Assembly (NCBI GenBank): GCA_913051935.1
Contig: CAJXCU010000014.1
Span: forward strand, 1-47,366
Direction of reading: 5' to 3'
From: an uncultured Flavobacteriales bacterium
Lineage (GTDB): Bacteria; Bacteroidota; Bacteroidia; Flavobacteriales_D; Crocinitomicaceae
Length of the DNA stretch: 47,366 nt
Shown here: positions 9,225-18,476 of the stretch, one piece after another
How the letters are laid out: every line of letters starts with the position of its first letter
Numbering within the stretch: position 1 is the first letter of the stretch
Notes under the pieces: generated by a model
Told to the model about the DNA's origin: nothing
The model's database searches: none
Seen by the model: only the letters and a program-made list of their open reading frames with translations
Position numbers and translations under genes: made by a program

Positions 9225-10607
9225 ATGAGGATGTTTCTATTTTTTATGATTGTCACTTCTCAGTGTGTTGCTCAATCACCTGCTGGTGACTGGTACTCTA
9301 ACATAGAAGTCGTTGGACTACCAATCGTGTTTCATATTAAAAAGGAAAAAAAACATTACCAGATTACTGTTGATTCACCAAAGCAAGATGCATTTGGCAT
9401 GCCGGGAAATATTTCGCTCGCTAAAAATAATTTTATTGATATCCAGATGCCAAAACTTGGCGTAACTTTTCAAGGAACCTACCATTCAGATTCAATTCGT
9501 GGTATTTTCAAACAAGGCCCCATTTCGGAGACAATGACGTTTTACAGAGTTAAAAGAGAAACCCAAGGGTTTACGCGTCCTCAACATCCAAAAGCGCCTT
9601 ATTCCTACATTCGAGAAAATATCAAATTTCACAATAAAAAAGACTCTATTTTTCTATCGGGAACCCTCACATTACCGCAAAGTAAAACGAAAGTGCCTGC
9701 AGCTATTTTGGTAAGTGGAAGCGGACCACAAAATAGAGACGAAGAAATAATGGGCCATCGGCCATTTTGGGTGATTGCCGATTACCTGACAAATTTAGGA
9801 TATGCCGTATTGCGATATGATGATCGGGGCACATATGATTCTGAAGGAGATTTTAGCACTGCAACAACAAGCGATTTTGTTCAAGACGCAGCATCTGCCC
9901 TGTCTTATTTAAAAAATCATAACAAAATAGATTCCAATAAAATCGTGGTGATCGGCCATAGCGAAGGTGGGTTGATAGCTAATATTTTGGGCGCAAAAAT
10001 ATCAAATCTATCGGGGATCATCTCTCTTGCGGGAACTTCAATTAGAGGCGATTCTATTTTAAATATCCAAACAAAGTTAATCGCCGAAATTAATGGTGAT
10101 GTAGGAAGAGAATTTGAATTGGCATACGGGTATAATAAAAAGATTTGGAGTTCGATGGTTTCCTCCGAAAGTATAATTGATTTTGAAAAAGAATTGGCCT
10201 CAATATCTAAGGATTTCGTAAAGTCATTTAAACAGGAAAAATTAATAAAACGAAGTGAAAAAGCAGGGGGCATTGATGAGATAAAACGTACCTGGCTGAA
10301 TCCTTGGATATACGAGTTCGTTCGTTACTCACCTAGCAAGGATATCCCCCAAATAGGCTGTCACGTTCTTGTTTTAATAGGATCTAGAGATATTCAAGTA
10401 ACAAGTAAAGAGAATATCGAAGGCTACAAACGATTATTACCTAAAAACAATAAATTACACAAATTGCTTGAGCTTAAAGGGCTCAATCATTTATTTCAAC
10501 GATGCACAACCTGTACAATTAGTGAGTATGGACAGCTTGAAGAAACCTTCTCTACAATAGCACTTGAAGAAATACGTTCCTTTCTTAATACGGTATGGGC
10601 GGAATAA
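9225..10607 (+). CDS. Secreted alpha/beta hydrolase (serine hydrolase) with N-terminal beta domain
   Basis: 460 residues. A signal peptide (about 1-16, MRMFLFFMIVTSQCVA) leads into a lipocalin-like beta domain of about 110 residues that starts AGDWYSNIEV and has alternating hydrophobic strands. An alpha/beta hydrolase core follows: oxyanion region ILVSGSGPQNRD (about 161), RYDDRGTYDSEGDF, the nucleophile elbow VVIGHSEGG with Ser at about 246, acid VLIGSRDIQV (about 380-389), and histidine LKGLNHLF (about 420). This architecture matches Bacteroidota periplasmic S9-like or BAAT-like hydrolases annotated as esterases or peptidases; substrate unknown. The last 13 bases overlap the start of the GT9 gene, so the two are co-transcribed and possibly translationally coupled. 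Confidence 0.88.
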   Translation: MRMFLFFMIVTSQCVAQSPAGDWYSNIEVVGLPIVFHIKKEKKHYQITVDSPKQDAFGMPGNISLAKNNFIDIQMPKLGVTFQGTYHSDSIRGIFKQGPISETMTFYRVKRETQGFTRPQHPKAPYSYIRENIKFHNKKDSIFLSGTLTLPQSKTKVPAAILVSGSGPQNRDEEIMGHRPFWVIADYLTNLGYAVLRYDDRGTYDSEGDFSTATTSDFVQDAASALSYLKNHNKIDSNKIVVIGHSEGGLIANILGAKISNLSGIISLAGTSIRGDSILNIQTKLIAEINGDVGREFELAYGYNKKIWSSMVSSESIIDFEKELASISKDFVKSFKQEKLIKRSEKAGGIDEIKRTWLNPWIYEFVRYSPSKDIPQIGCHVLVLIGSRDIQVTSKENIEGYKRLLPKNNKLHKLLELKGLNHLFQRCTTCTISEYGQLEETFSTIALEEIRSFLNTVWAE

Positions 10608-11593
10608 ATAAAGAGAAAATAAAAAAGGTACTGGTCATAAGATTCAGTGCAATGGGAGATATTGTATTGACAAGTCCTATCGTCAGAGCATTAAAAGCAG
10701 CCGAATTTCAGGTCCACTATGTTGTCAAGGGGAAATTCAAAAATGCCATCCAGAACAACACATACATTGATCGATTATTTACCCTTGAAAAAGAAGGCTT
10801 GAAGGAGGAACTATTGACTCAAAAATATAATTTAGTTGTTGATCTACAGAACAATCTCAAGTCTTTGAAACTAAGAAAAGGATTGGCACAAAACATTCGG
10901 GTTGTTAATAAAGAAAATATTAAGAAGCTTTTGCTTGTCCGTTCAGGAGTCGATTTACTCAACAACCAGCATGTCGTAGAAAGGTATTTTAGGGCATTAG
11001 ATAATTTAGGAGTCGAAGACGACGGAAAAGGACTTGATTTTTATATTCCGAGCGATTTGAATAGTATAGATAAATCTATTTCATTCGACCTTTCAAAACC
11101 CTATTTAGCTTGGGTCATCGGAGCTTCTTACAAAAAGAAAATTTTACCAATGGACCATGTGATTGAAACCTGTAATCACGTAAAGCTACCTGTTGCAATT
11201 ATTGGAGGTGCTGAAGATAAAGCAAATGGAGATGACATAATTCGCCAAACAAAAAATCAAAATATCCATAATTTTTGTGGCAAACTGAGCCTTTTAGAAT
11301 CCGCAGTTCTTGTTAAGAATTCTTGTCTAGTTTTATCCAATGATACAGGACTCATGCACATCGCATCAGCGTTCGATAAGAAAATAATCTCTTTTTGGGG
11401 ATGCACCAAACCGAGTTTAGGAATGTCGCCATTTAGAACAAATAAGCATTCAATAATGATTTTGAGCAAAACACATAAAGCACCGTGTTCTAAACTTGGG
11501 AATAGATGCAAATCTTATAGAGGTGGCTGCATTAAAGATATTGAACCCAAATTAATTTTAGAATCTGTAAACAGATTGTTAGGCATTGAGTGA
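10595..11593 (+). CDS. Glycosyltransferase family 9 (heptosyltransferase-like)
   Basis: This 332-residue protein matches the ADP-heptose:LPS heptosyltransferase family (GT9, GT-B fold). The N-terminal Rossmann entry is KKVLVIRFSAMGDIVLTSPI, with VVDLQNNLKS following. The C-terminal half carries AWVIGASYKKKILPMDH, the conserved glycan donor loop LSNDTGLMHIASAF (about 248-261) and IISFWGCTKPSLG. In family members this enzyme adds heptose to the lipid A-KDO core on the inner face of the cytoplasmic membrane. The KDO-activating kdsB occurs at 31210-31935, so LPS core synthesis is plausible here, but the actual sugar donor is not proven. It overlaps the upstream hydrolase by 13 bases and ends 5 bases from a convergent histidine kinase gene. 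Confidence 0.9.
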   Translation: MGGINKEKIKKVLVIRFSAMGDIVLTSPIVRALKAAEFQVHYVVKGKFKNAIQNNTYIDRLFTLEKEGLKEELLTQKYNLVVDLQNNLKSLKLRKGLAQNIRVVNKENIKKLLLVRSGVDLLNNQHVVERYFRALDNLGVEDDGKGLDFYIPSDLNSIDKSISFDLSKPYLAWVIGASYKKKILPMDHVIETCNHVKLPVAIIGGAEDKANGDDIIRQTKNQNIHNFCGKLSLLESAVLVKNSCLVLSNDTGLMHIASAFDKKIISFWGCTKPSLGMSPFRTNKHSIMILSKTHKAPCSKLGNRCKSYRGGCIKDIEPKLILESVNRLLGIE

Positions 11594-11598
11594 GCGAG

Positions 11599-12948
11599 CT
11601 AATTTGACCTAAGATGCATCGTAACGGAGGTTCCTTGATTTGTTGAGGATTCAAACCTACCCTCTATACCCGCCATATTCATTCGGTATTGAATATTTTC
11701 AATACCCAATCCCTTTCTTACCTCATTGATTTCGAATCCTATACCATTATCCATAGCCATGATCAGAATTCCTCCCTTATGCTTTTTAATTCTTATCGTA
11801 AACTCCGTTGCCTTGGCATGCTTTAAAGAGTTATTGAACAGCTCTTGAATGATTCGATAAAGATTAAACTTATCCGCTTTATTGAGGTCGTCTTCTTGGA
11901 TACCATCCTCGATATCAATTATAAATTGAATCTGGCCAATTGAGCTAATTCGGTGTGCAAACCTCTCAATAGCATTCAGAAAACCTTTTTCCAATTCAGG
12001 AGGCAAAAGATTATATGCTATTTCTTTGACCTCACGAATACAATTCTGAAGCAAGTTTTCTAGGTCTTTGAAATTCTCTTTTTGACCTTCCGTTGGATTG
12101 AAGTTCTGAAAAAGTAAATTCAGCAGAACCATCTGTTGGCCTAAACCATCGTGAAGCTCTCTCGCAATTTTTTTCTTTTCTGACTCTTCAGCCTGTGAGA
12201 TTAAATCAAACTTTTGTTTTTCAAATTCTAATTCCTTTGTCTTATCAATAATCAGGGCGATATATTCTGTTTGTTCACTATCAGATTCGATTTCATTGAT
12301 TATGATATCCACAATAATTTCATCATTTCCAGACGTAATTTGAGTATACCTCCCACCCTGCTTATCAATCTTGCATTCTTTATCAACATTAAAAGAGCTA
12401 AATGGCCTCTTTGTAAGCTCTAAATGTGAATCTTTGTATAAGTTTTGCGCGGCATCATTGATCAATCCTGTTATCATATCGTCACCTATCAACTGAATTA
12501 TGGGAAGAGGAGACTTATTAAATACATCTTTAAATTTACGCTCCGATTTTCGAATTTTGGCAGACAGTTGTCTTCGCAGTAGACCATATTTTATGGTTCT
12601 CTTTAAAACCTTTGCGTTCAAATTGCTTTTAATGACATAATCTTGCCCCCCCTTAGAGACTATTTCTAGGGCAATAGATTCATCGTCCATACCCGAGAGC
12701 ACAATGACAGAAGCCAGCGGGAACATTTTAAATATCTTCTCATAAGTATGGACTCCGTTAGAATCCTCAATATTTAAATCCAAAAGGATGACATCGGGTT
12801 CTTGAAATTTACGCACCTCTCGTGCCTCTTGAATCGAGGCAACAGCAATTATATTATCACTTGGAATGTCGGAGGTGCTGAGTTGGAATTTTACATTCTC
12901 AGCAAAAGACAAATCATCTTCAACAATAAGAATTTGCGCCGTTTCCAT
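11599..12948 (-). CDS. Receiver-PAS-like-histidine kinase (HisKA_3/DesK type) hybrid protein
   Basis: 449 residues. An N-terminal receiver domain (about 1-125: ILIVEDDLSF acidic pair, phospho-acceptor Asp in VILLDLNIED, lysine in YVIKSN) is followed by a coiled linker (LRRQLSAKIRKSERKF), a PAS-like domain (about 140-240), an HisKA_3 dimerisation segment with H-box ARELHDGLGQQM (about 265), and an HATPase_c domain (N-box RIIQELFNNSLKHAK, G-box DNGIGFE and GLGIENIQYRM). No transmembrane segment is evident, so it is cytosolic and its input is presumably phosphorylation of the receiver or a cytosolic cue through PAS. No dedicated DNA-binding response regulator is adjacent. It is the last gene of an operon with PfkB, DUF349 and a membrane protein; the upstream gene ends 2 bases before its ATG. 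Confidence 0.92.
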   Translation of the reverse strand: METAQILIVEDDLSFAENVKFQLSTSDIPSDNIIAVASIQEAREVRKFQEPDVILLDLNIEDSNGVHTYEKIFKMFPLASVIVLSGMDDESIALEIVSKGGQDYVIKSNLNAKVLKRTIKYGLLRRQLSAKIRKSERKFKDVFNKSPLPIIQLIGDDMITGLINDAAQNLYKDSHLELTKRPFSSFNVDKECKIDKQGGRYTQITSGNDEIIVDIIINEIESDSEQTEYIALIIDKTKELEFEKQKFDLISQAEESEKKKIARELHDGLGQQMVLLNLLFQNFNPTEGQKENFKDLENLLQNCIREVKEIAYNLLPPELEKGFLNAIERFAHRISSIGQIQFIIDIEDGIQEDDLNKADKFNLYRIIQELFNNSLKHAKATEFTIRIKKHKGGILIMAMDNGIGFEINEVRKGLGIENIQYRMNMAGIEGRFESSTNQGTSVTMHLRSN

Positions 12949-12950
12949 AA

Positions 12951-13613
12951 CTAATCTATATTTCTGATAAGCACTTTATCCCTATCGATCATCTGTTGCA
13001 CCTCCTGCTTAAACGCAGACATCTGATTCGCTTCAAGGCAATCAGTAGGGAATAATAATTGTAGCTCTTTAATGTAGTCAAAATAAATGGAATCTTTTCC
13101 CAATGTGATTTTTTGAAGTCCTGTAAAATAGACAATGACAACCTCTCTGTCTGCAGCGATTATTGCCTTTGAAGAGATACCGACACGAAATCTACCGTTG
13201 TAACCATACAGTAAAAAAACAATACTCTCACCGCAAAAAAACAACAAGACGAATCCGGGAAAAATCCAATATTCCAACAAAAAATAGAAGGAATATGTCA
13301 ATGAGCCCATCACCAAGACCTCGAGCAAGGTATAGGTCACAATCCTTTGTTTTCTCTTTTTACTTGTTGGTTTATTCCATGTAAAACGAGTGGTTTTATT
13401 AACAATGTATATACCCATCCACCTTCGGACACTGCGCCAACCTAGTAATCCAAAAAACAAGATGCCAAAACCTAGATAGACATAGGACTGAAATGGCAAT
13501 TTACCGCCAGAGGTATGCAAAAAATCAATTTGAACATCAAATCCAACATAAATACAGAAACCTATCAATAGTATGCTAAAAAATAAAAGTATACTATTGG
13601 TAAAACTATTCAT
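12951..13613 (-). CDS. Uncharacterised four-helix membrane protein with cytosolic tail
   Basis: I do not recognise this 220-residue protein. Visible are four likely membrane spans: about 7-25 (SILLFFSILLIGFCIYVGF), 44-61 (YVYLGFGILFFGLLGW), 95-113 (TLLEVLVMGSLTYSFYFLL) and 118-138 (FPGFVLLFFCGESIVFLLYG). A basic loop (NKPTSKKRKQR) lies between spans 2 and 3, so by the positive-inside rule it is cytosolic. A soluble tail of about 80 residues has beta-strand character (VVIVYFTGLQKITLGKDSIYFDYI), resembling the small PH-like tails of some bacterial membrane proteins, but that is a guess. Its start overlaps the DUF349 gene by 8 bases and it ends 2 bases before the histidine kinase, so it is firmly within that operon and may be a partner of the kinase. 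Confidence 0.75.
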   Translation of the reverse strand: MNSFTNSILLFFSILLIGFCIYVGFDVQIDFLHTSGGKLPFQSYVYLGFGILFFGLLGWRSVRRWMGIYIVNKTTRFTWNKPTSKKRKQRIVTYTLLEVLVMGSLTYSFYFLLEYWIFPGFVLLFFCGESIVFLLYGYNGRFRVGISSKAIIAADREVVIVYFTGLQKITLGKDSIYFDYIKELQLLFPTDCLEANQMSAFKQEVQQMIDRDKVLIRNID

Positions 13614-15294
13614 TCGGAATCATTTTTATTTTTCTTTTCAAAAACTCAATCTCCTCTTTAATTTTATCATTGTTCTTGTTTACCTGAGCAAATAGCTTTT
13701 CCGCACCCTTAGAAACAGAGAAATAACCCATATTTGTTTCTGATTTAATCAAATCTTTTTCAAGCTCAGAAATTTTTAGTCGCAATGACTTTTTTTCACG
13801 TGCAAATTGAGCAACAGAACCATGAGAAGATGCAACCCCATTCATTTTTGCCTTGAATAACAATAAATCAATGTCCTGAGGGCTCATTTTCGAAGTTTTA
13901 AGTTGCGCCTTTAATGCCGTATTGAATTCATTCAACAATCCACTAAGTGAACTTGGAGGAACACTGCCTAATTTTTGAAAATCATCAGCTAATTTTTGAA
14001 TGTCTGCAGCTGATGAAATTTTAAGGCTAGATATCGTTGATATAAATTCTTTTCTAGAGGCGAGATTGAGCGTTAATTGTTTTTCATTGGCCTTACTTGT
14101 TTCTTCTTTGTTTTTGAAGAAATAATCACAAGCGCTACGAAATTCTTCCCAAAGCTTTTTTTCATATCGGCCAGCTCCCTTGAGCGTCTTCCATTTTTTT
14201 TGCAGCTGAATCAATACATGCGAAGTTTCTTTCCAATCATTTGAAGACTTTAACTTATTGGCCTCTATAATCAATGCTTTTTTTGCATCTCGGGCGTCCT
14301 TATCTTTATGGTCTAGCAACTTATAATGCTCTTTTTTTCTTTTGAAAAAGGAATCACATAAAGCTCTAAATTCTTTCCAAATAGCATCATTTTCCTTTCT
14401 CGGTGCAAAACCTATTTTCTTCCAAGACGCTTGAAATTTTAGTACCTCATCGGTCGCTTTCTGCCACTCTTTTTGGCCTTGAATCTCTAATTTACCGTCT
14501 AAGAATACTTCAAGTTCACTGAGAATGGCTTTTTTCTTTTTCAGATTTTCTTGCTGAGATGCTCTATGCTGCTCGTAATGTTTATTTATTTTATCATAAA
14601 TAGACCTAACCACTTCCCAATAACTTGATTTCAGCCCCTCCCATTCATCATTATGTACTGGACCTACGTCTTCCCACTCGTCTTGATAAATTCGTAGCGT
14701 TTTTTCAAGCTCACGTATTTGTTCGCATTCGTTTCTTAAGGTTTGAAGCTTCATGATTACTTTTTGTTTGAGCTGAGTGTTTCGCTTGTAATCATGCTCT
14801 TTTAATTCTTTGTATATGCTTATATTATGAAAAAAAAGCTCTCTTAAACGTGAATATTCTTTTTGAATACTATCTCTTTTATCTCTTGGAATCTCTCCGA
14901 TTTTTTTCCAGGTATCCTGAATTGTATTGAAGCCGTTAAATGCAGTTCCTATATTTTCCTCATTTTCAACAAGACTTTTAAGGTCCGAAATAAGACTCGT
15001 TTTTAATTTCAAATTTTCAGCCTCAAGTTTATTTTTAATATCCAGTTGCTGTTTTTTAGCCTCCTTGTACTTCAAAAACAAATTGTAAAAAGATTCTTTG
15101 ATGACTGCATAATCAACCTCTTCAATATCTTCACCTAACTCCTTAGCTTTTATTGCAGCAACTTGCTGTTGTCCCTCGCTGTGGAGCAACCAATCATCAA
15201 ATTCAATTTTGAGTGCAGACACTTCTCGTGAAACTGAGAGTATATCTTCTTCTAAAAGATACTGATTCAGTTTACTTATGTATTTGTTTTCCAT
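13606..15294 (-). CDS. DUF349-repeat protein
   Basis: 562 residues, strongly charged and mostly helical. It contains about five tandem DUF349 units, each with the pattern W..IG..P or W..VG.V followed by an aromatic-rich F...... segment: DTWKKIGEIPRDKRDS, DEWEDVGPVHNDEWE, ASWKKIGFAPRKENDA and KKWKTLKGAGRYEKK are clear examples at about residues 128, 205, 290 and 368. The C-terminal 90 residues form a probable coiled coil (KKSLRLKISELEKDLIKSE, then EIEFLKRKIKMI). DUF349 proteins are widespread in Bacteroidota and cytosolic, but their molecular role is not settled. It starts 2 bases after the PfkB stop codon and overlaps the next gene by 8 bases. Confidence 0.9.
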   Translation of the reverse strand: MENKYISKLNQYLLEEDILSVSREVSALKIEFDDWLLHSEGQQQVAAIKAKELGEDIEEVDYAVIKESFYNLFLKYKEAKKQQLDIKNKLEAENLKLKTSLISDLKSLVENEENIGTAFNGFNTIQDTWKKIGEIPRDKRDSIQKEYSRLRELFFHNISIYKELKEHDYKRNTQLKQKVIMKLQTLRNECEQIRELEKTLRIYQDEWEDVGPVHNDEWEGLKSSYWEVVRSIYDKINKHYEQHRASQQENLKKKKAILSELEVFLDGKLEIQGQKEWQKATDEVLKFQASWKKIGFAPRKENDAIWKEFRALCDSFFKRKKEHYKLLDHKDKDARDAKKALIIEANKLKSSNDWKETSHVLIQLQKKWKTLKGAGRYEKKLWEEFRSACDYFFKNKEETSKANEKQLTLNLASRKEFISTISSLKISSAADIQKLADDFQKLGSVPPSSLSGLLNEFNTALKAQLKTSKMSPQDIDLLLFKAKMNGVASSHGSVAQFAREKKSLRLKISELEKDLIKSETNMGYFSVSKGAEKLFAQVNKNNDKIKEEIEFLKRKIKMIPNE

Positions 15295-15296
15295 TT

Positions 15297-16217
15297 CTAT
15301 TTTTTTAAGTCAAACGACGACAAATCATTAAATTCTTGTACCCGCCGAACAATATCTTCTTGGGTAATCTCCAGTAATCGCTCAGTTCCAAACTTTTCAA
15401 CACAGAAGGAGGCCATTGCTGAACCATAAATGACAGCTCTTTTTAAATTTTCAAAACTGTTGTCTCCTGTAGAAGCAATATAACCCATAAATCCACCGGC
15501 AAAAGTATCGCCCGCGCCAGTAGGATCAAATACCTTGGCAAGAGGTAAAGCCGGAGCAAAAAACATTTGATTAATGGAAAAAAGTAAAGCCCCATGCTCA
15601 CCCTTTTTAATAATGACATAAGACGGGCCCATTTTTAATATCTTTTTTGCAGCAGTAACCAGGGCATATTCGCCCGTTAACTGACGTGCCTCCTCGTCAT
15701 TAACGATCAAAACATCTACAACCGATATGGTTTTTTTTAAATCATCCATGGCAATATCCATCCAGAAGTTCATCGTATCCATTGCGATTAACTTTGGGCG
15801 ATTTTCCATCCTTTCAACAACCTTACTTTGCACCACAGGGCTTAGGTTACCAAGCATAATATAGGATGAATCTTGGTAGCTCTCGGGGACAATCGGATCA
15901 AAATGTTCTAAGACATTAAGTTCGGTAATTAGCGTATCTCGACTATTCATATCGTTGTGGTATTTTCCAGACCAAAAAAAAGTTTTCTCGCCCTCCTTTA
16001 TTTGAATACCCCCCGTATCAATACCCCTTGAATTCATCTCACTAAGTACTTCAGTAGGGAAATCTGAACCTACAACAGAAATTATATTTTGCCGCCCTGT
16101 AAAAAAAGAGGACGCAAGTGAAATATAGGTTCCCGCTCCACCAACGATTTTATCGGTTTTCCCAAAAGGTGTTTCTATTGCATCAAAAGCTACACTACCC
16201 ACAGTTAAAAGACTCAT
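15297..16217 (-). CDS. PfkB-family carbohydrate/nucleoside kinase
   Basis: 306 residues, typical for the ribokinase/PfkB family. The N-terminal substrate-side signature is IETPFGKTDKIVGGAGTYIS (about 16-35), with the family Gly-Gly motif. The C-terminal catalytic signature is FDPTGAGDTFAGGFMGYI (about 232-249), holding the anion hole and the base Asp. YVIIKKGEHGALLF is also family-typical. It would phosphorylate a sugar or nucleoside hydroxyl with ATP; the exact substrate cannot be read from the sequence. It is the first gene of a four-gene operon with DUF349, a membrane protein and a histidine kinase. A TATCTTTG promoter element lies 15 bases upstream of its ATG. Confidence 0.93.
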   Translation of the reverse strand: MSLLTVGSVAFDAIETPFGKTDKIVGGAGTYISLASSFFTGRQNIISVVGSDFPTEVLSEMNSRGIDTGGIQIKEGEKTFFWSGKYHNDMNSRDTLITELNVLEHFDPIVPESYQDSSYIMLGNLSPVVQSKVVERMENRPKLIAMDTMNFWMDIAMDDLKKTISVVDVLIVNDEEARQLTGEYALVTAAKKILKMGPSYVIIKKGEHGALLFSINQMFFAPALPLAKVFDPTGAGDTFAGGFMGYIASTGDNSFENLKRAVIYGSAMASFCVEKFGTERLLEITQEDIVRRVQEFNDLSSFDLKK

Positions 16218-16231
16218 AAAAAAAATTTTTT

Positions 16232-16239
16232 CAAAGATA
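16232..16239 (-). promoter_or_regulatory. Possible -7 element for the PfkB-DUF349-kinase operon
   Basis: On the minus strand this reads TATCTTTG, an exact TAnnTTTG match, 14 bases upstream of the PfkB ATG at 16217. No good TTG box is present at the expected distance. Confidence 0.4.
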
Positions 16240-16328
16240 CGGAATTCAAAGAATCACAGCCTAATAATCTAGCGTCTTGTTATGAAATCATCCTCCATAA
16301 TTCCTTGTGAATTTGTATTTTTAAACTG

Positions 16329-18476
16329 ATGAAATCTTCACTCCTTATTTTAACGCTGATATTCAGCCTCATACAAAACGTATTGAGCCAGGAAAAGTTG
16401 GTTTTAAGTGCAGAGGATCTTTTTACCGAAATCAAGCTAAAGTCAAAACAAAGCACGAATTCTAACAAAGTTTTATACGAAAGCTTCTTAGATAAAATAA
16501 AATCTGATGCTTACTCAGAACAGACGAAGAATGAATTGGCGGTATGTCTCTTCTCCCATTACATTGAATGCGGTTCATTTTTCTCCTTTCAAAAAGCTTT
16601 TGAAGACCATGCCGCATTATTTGAAAACAAACCAATACTAAAAAAATATTGGGAAACAATTTCACTGGAATTTAAGGAGCAATACAAAGCGATGTTGAAA
16701 AGCGCTGAAATGCTTTTGCGGAAGTCAGAGAACGCTGGAGACAATCAAAATATTAGCGATGCTTATCGATTATTGGCTCGATCAAAAATGTACTTGAACG
16801 AAAAAGATTCTTCTCTTTTGTATGCAAATCTATCTCTAAATTTCGCAAAGAGGTCTGACTCTAAAATAGCTGTAGCCTACACCTTCAGGGATTTATCGGA
16901 TATTCAAGCTCATTTCGACATGATTGGTAAAAGCACCTCAACGTTACTGAAATTAAATCAGGAAGCTGAACGAATCAAGGATTATCGACTGCTATGCTGG
17001 TCGACATTGATGATTGCCGAGCGATCATTTCAGGTAAATTCATTTAATGAAGCGAAAACTTATTACCGCAAGGCTTTGAATATCGCAGAAAAAAATAATC
17101 TAAACACCTATAAAGTAAGAATATTTAAAGGTCTAACCGAAATTGAACTTTCAACGAATAAATTAGAGGCAGCCCTTACAAATATTAATAAAGGCTACAA
17201 TAGTTTCGACAAGGGTAACAAAAGCATATTTTATTTTGATTTCAAGTCGACCCACGCGAAATATTTAATTGAAATTGACTCTTTAGATGAGGCCAAAATA
17301 ATTCTTACAGATAACCTTGACGATTATTCAAAATACAACTCATCCAGAGGATTAGGGAAAACCCATCATTTGATTGGGAAACTATATTTTCATCAAAAAA
17401 AATGGAAAAAAGCACAGACAGCTTTCAAACAATCTCAGTCTATTTTAAATAACCTGCCTGATTCGGAATATAGTTTAGGGAATTACAAACTTCTTGCTCA
17501 AGTTTTTGCGGAGCAAAATCAATTTCAGCTAGCATTTGACAACCTCGACAACTTTCAAAAACAAATTGATAATAATTCATATTTAAGCAGCAGTAAAGCA
17601 ATCAATGAGCTGACCCAAATGTATTCGAGAGAACTGCGAGAATATCGAATTAAGGAACAGGAGAGAGTAATTAAAGACCAACAAAAAGAAAAGGAATTGC
17701 TTTCGCTAAAGGGAGAAAAGCAAATGGCGACTAATGTATTGATCATAATCATCCTAATTTCAACAATTGTAATTGTGCTTTTTTACCTGAGGCAGGCAAA
17801 AATAAATCAAAACACCAAAGAAATTGAGATGTCACAGACGCTACTAAGAACGCAGATGAATCCACACTTCATTTTTAATGCAATGTCAGTTATACAAAGT
17901 TCTCTGTACGAGAACAACCCTGCGAAATCATCTAAATTCCTTGTCAGCTTTTCGAGACTTATTCGGTTAATTTTAGAAAACTCTCCGAAAGAATTTATCA
18001 CCTTGGAAACTGAAATTGAGATACTCGAAAAATATCTAAAAACTCAAAAATTAAGATTTGAAAATAGATTTGATTATCAAATCAATGTTCCTGAGGAATT
18101 AATCTTTAAAAAAGCACTCATCCCACCGATGATTACCCAACCATTTGTCGAAAACTCGATAGAGCACGGGCAATTAAACATTATAGAGAATGGAAATATC
18201 TCCATTGACTTTTCGGAGAAAAATAATATGCTCTACATCGAAATCATTGATAATGGTGTAGGTAGAGCTGAGTCCGGAAAGAAAAAGAATTCAATGAAAG
18301 AGCATAAAAGCATGGCCCTTGATATCACAAATAGAAGGGTTGAAATCATCAATAAAAAATACAAATCAAAAGCCAGCATAACAATCGGCAATCTTACCGA
18401 CCAAAAATACACAGGTACACGTGTTCAAATATTCTTACCATTACTTAACGAAAACCTTAACTTTGATTCTGAATGA
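16329..18476 (+). CDS. LytS-like sensor histidine kinase with TPR sensor region
   Basis: 715 residues. A signal peptide (about 1-20, ending QNVLSQ) is followed by a long helical region of tetratricopeptide-like repeats (about 60-430, for example AKTYYRKALNIAEKNN and KAQTAFKQSQSILNNL) that should sit in the periplasm. One transmembrane span follows (about 467-488, VLIIIILISTIVIVLFYL), then a His_kinase domain (PF06580 type) with the phospho-acceptor block RTQMNPHFIFNAMSVIQS (His about 513), and an HATPase domain (ITQPFVENSIEHG, EIIDNGVGRAES, and TGTRVQIFLPL). It is the classic partner of a LytTR regulator. Its stop overlaps the ATG of that regulator (ATGA), so the pair is translationally coupled. 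The inducing signal is unknown. Confidence 0.93.
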   Translation: MKSSLLILTLIFSLIQNVLSQEKLVLSAEDLFTEIKLKSKQSTNSNKVLYESFLDKIKSDAYSEQTKNELAVCLFSHYIECGSFFSFQKAFEDHAALFENKPILKKYWETISLEFKEQYKAMLKSAEMLLRKSENAGDNQNISDAYRLLARSKMYLNEKDSSLLYANLSLNFAKRSDSKIAVAYTFRDLSDIQAHFDMIGKSTSTLLKLNQEAERIKDYRLLCWSTLMIAERSFQVNSFNEAKTYYRKALNIAEKNNLNTYKVRIFKGLTEIELSTNKLEAALTNINKGYNSFDKGNKSIFYFDFKSTHAKYLIEIDSLDEAKIILTDNLDDYSKYNSSRGLGKTHHLIGKLYFHQKKWKKAQTAFKQSQSILNNLPDSEYSLGNYKLLAQVFAEQNQFQLAFDNLDNFQKQIDNNSYLSSSKAINELTQMYSRELREYRIKEQERVIKDQQKEKELLSLKGEKQMATNVLIIIILISTIVIVLFYLRQAKINQNTKEIEMSQTLLRTQMNPHFIFNAMSVIQSSLYENNPAKSSKFLVSFSRLIRLILENSPKEFITLETEIEILEKYLKTQKLRFENRFDYQINVPEELIFKKALIPPMITQPFVENSIEHGQLNIIENGNISIDFSEKNNMLYIEIIDNGVGRAESGKKKNSMKEHKSMALDITNRRVEIINKKYKSKASITIGNLTDQKYTGTRVQIFLPLLNENLNFDSE

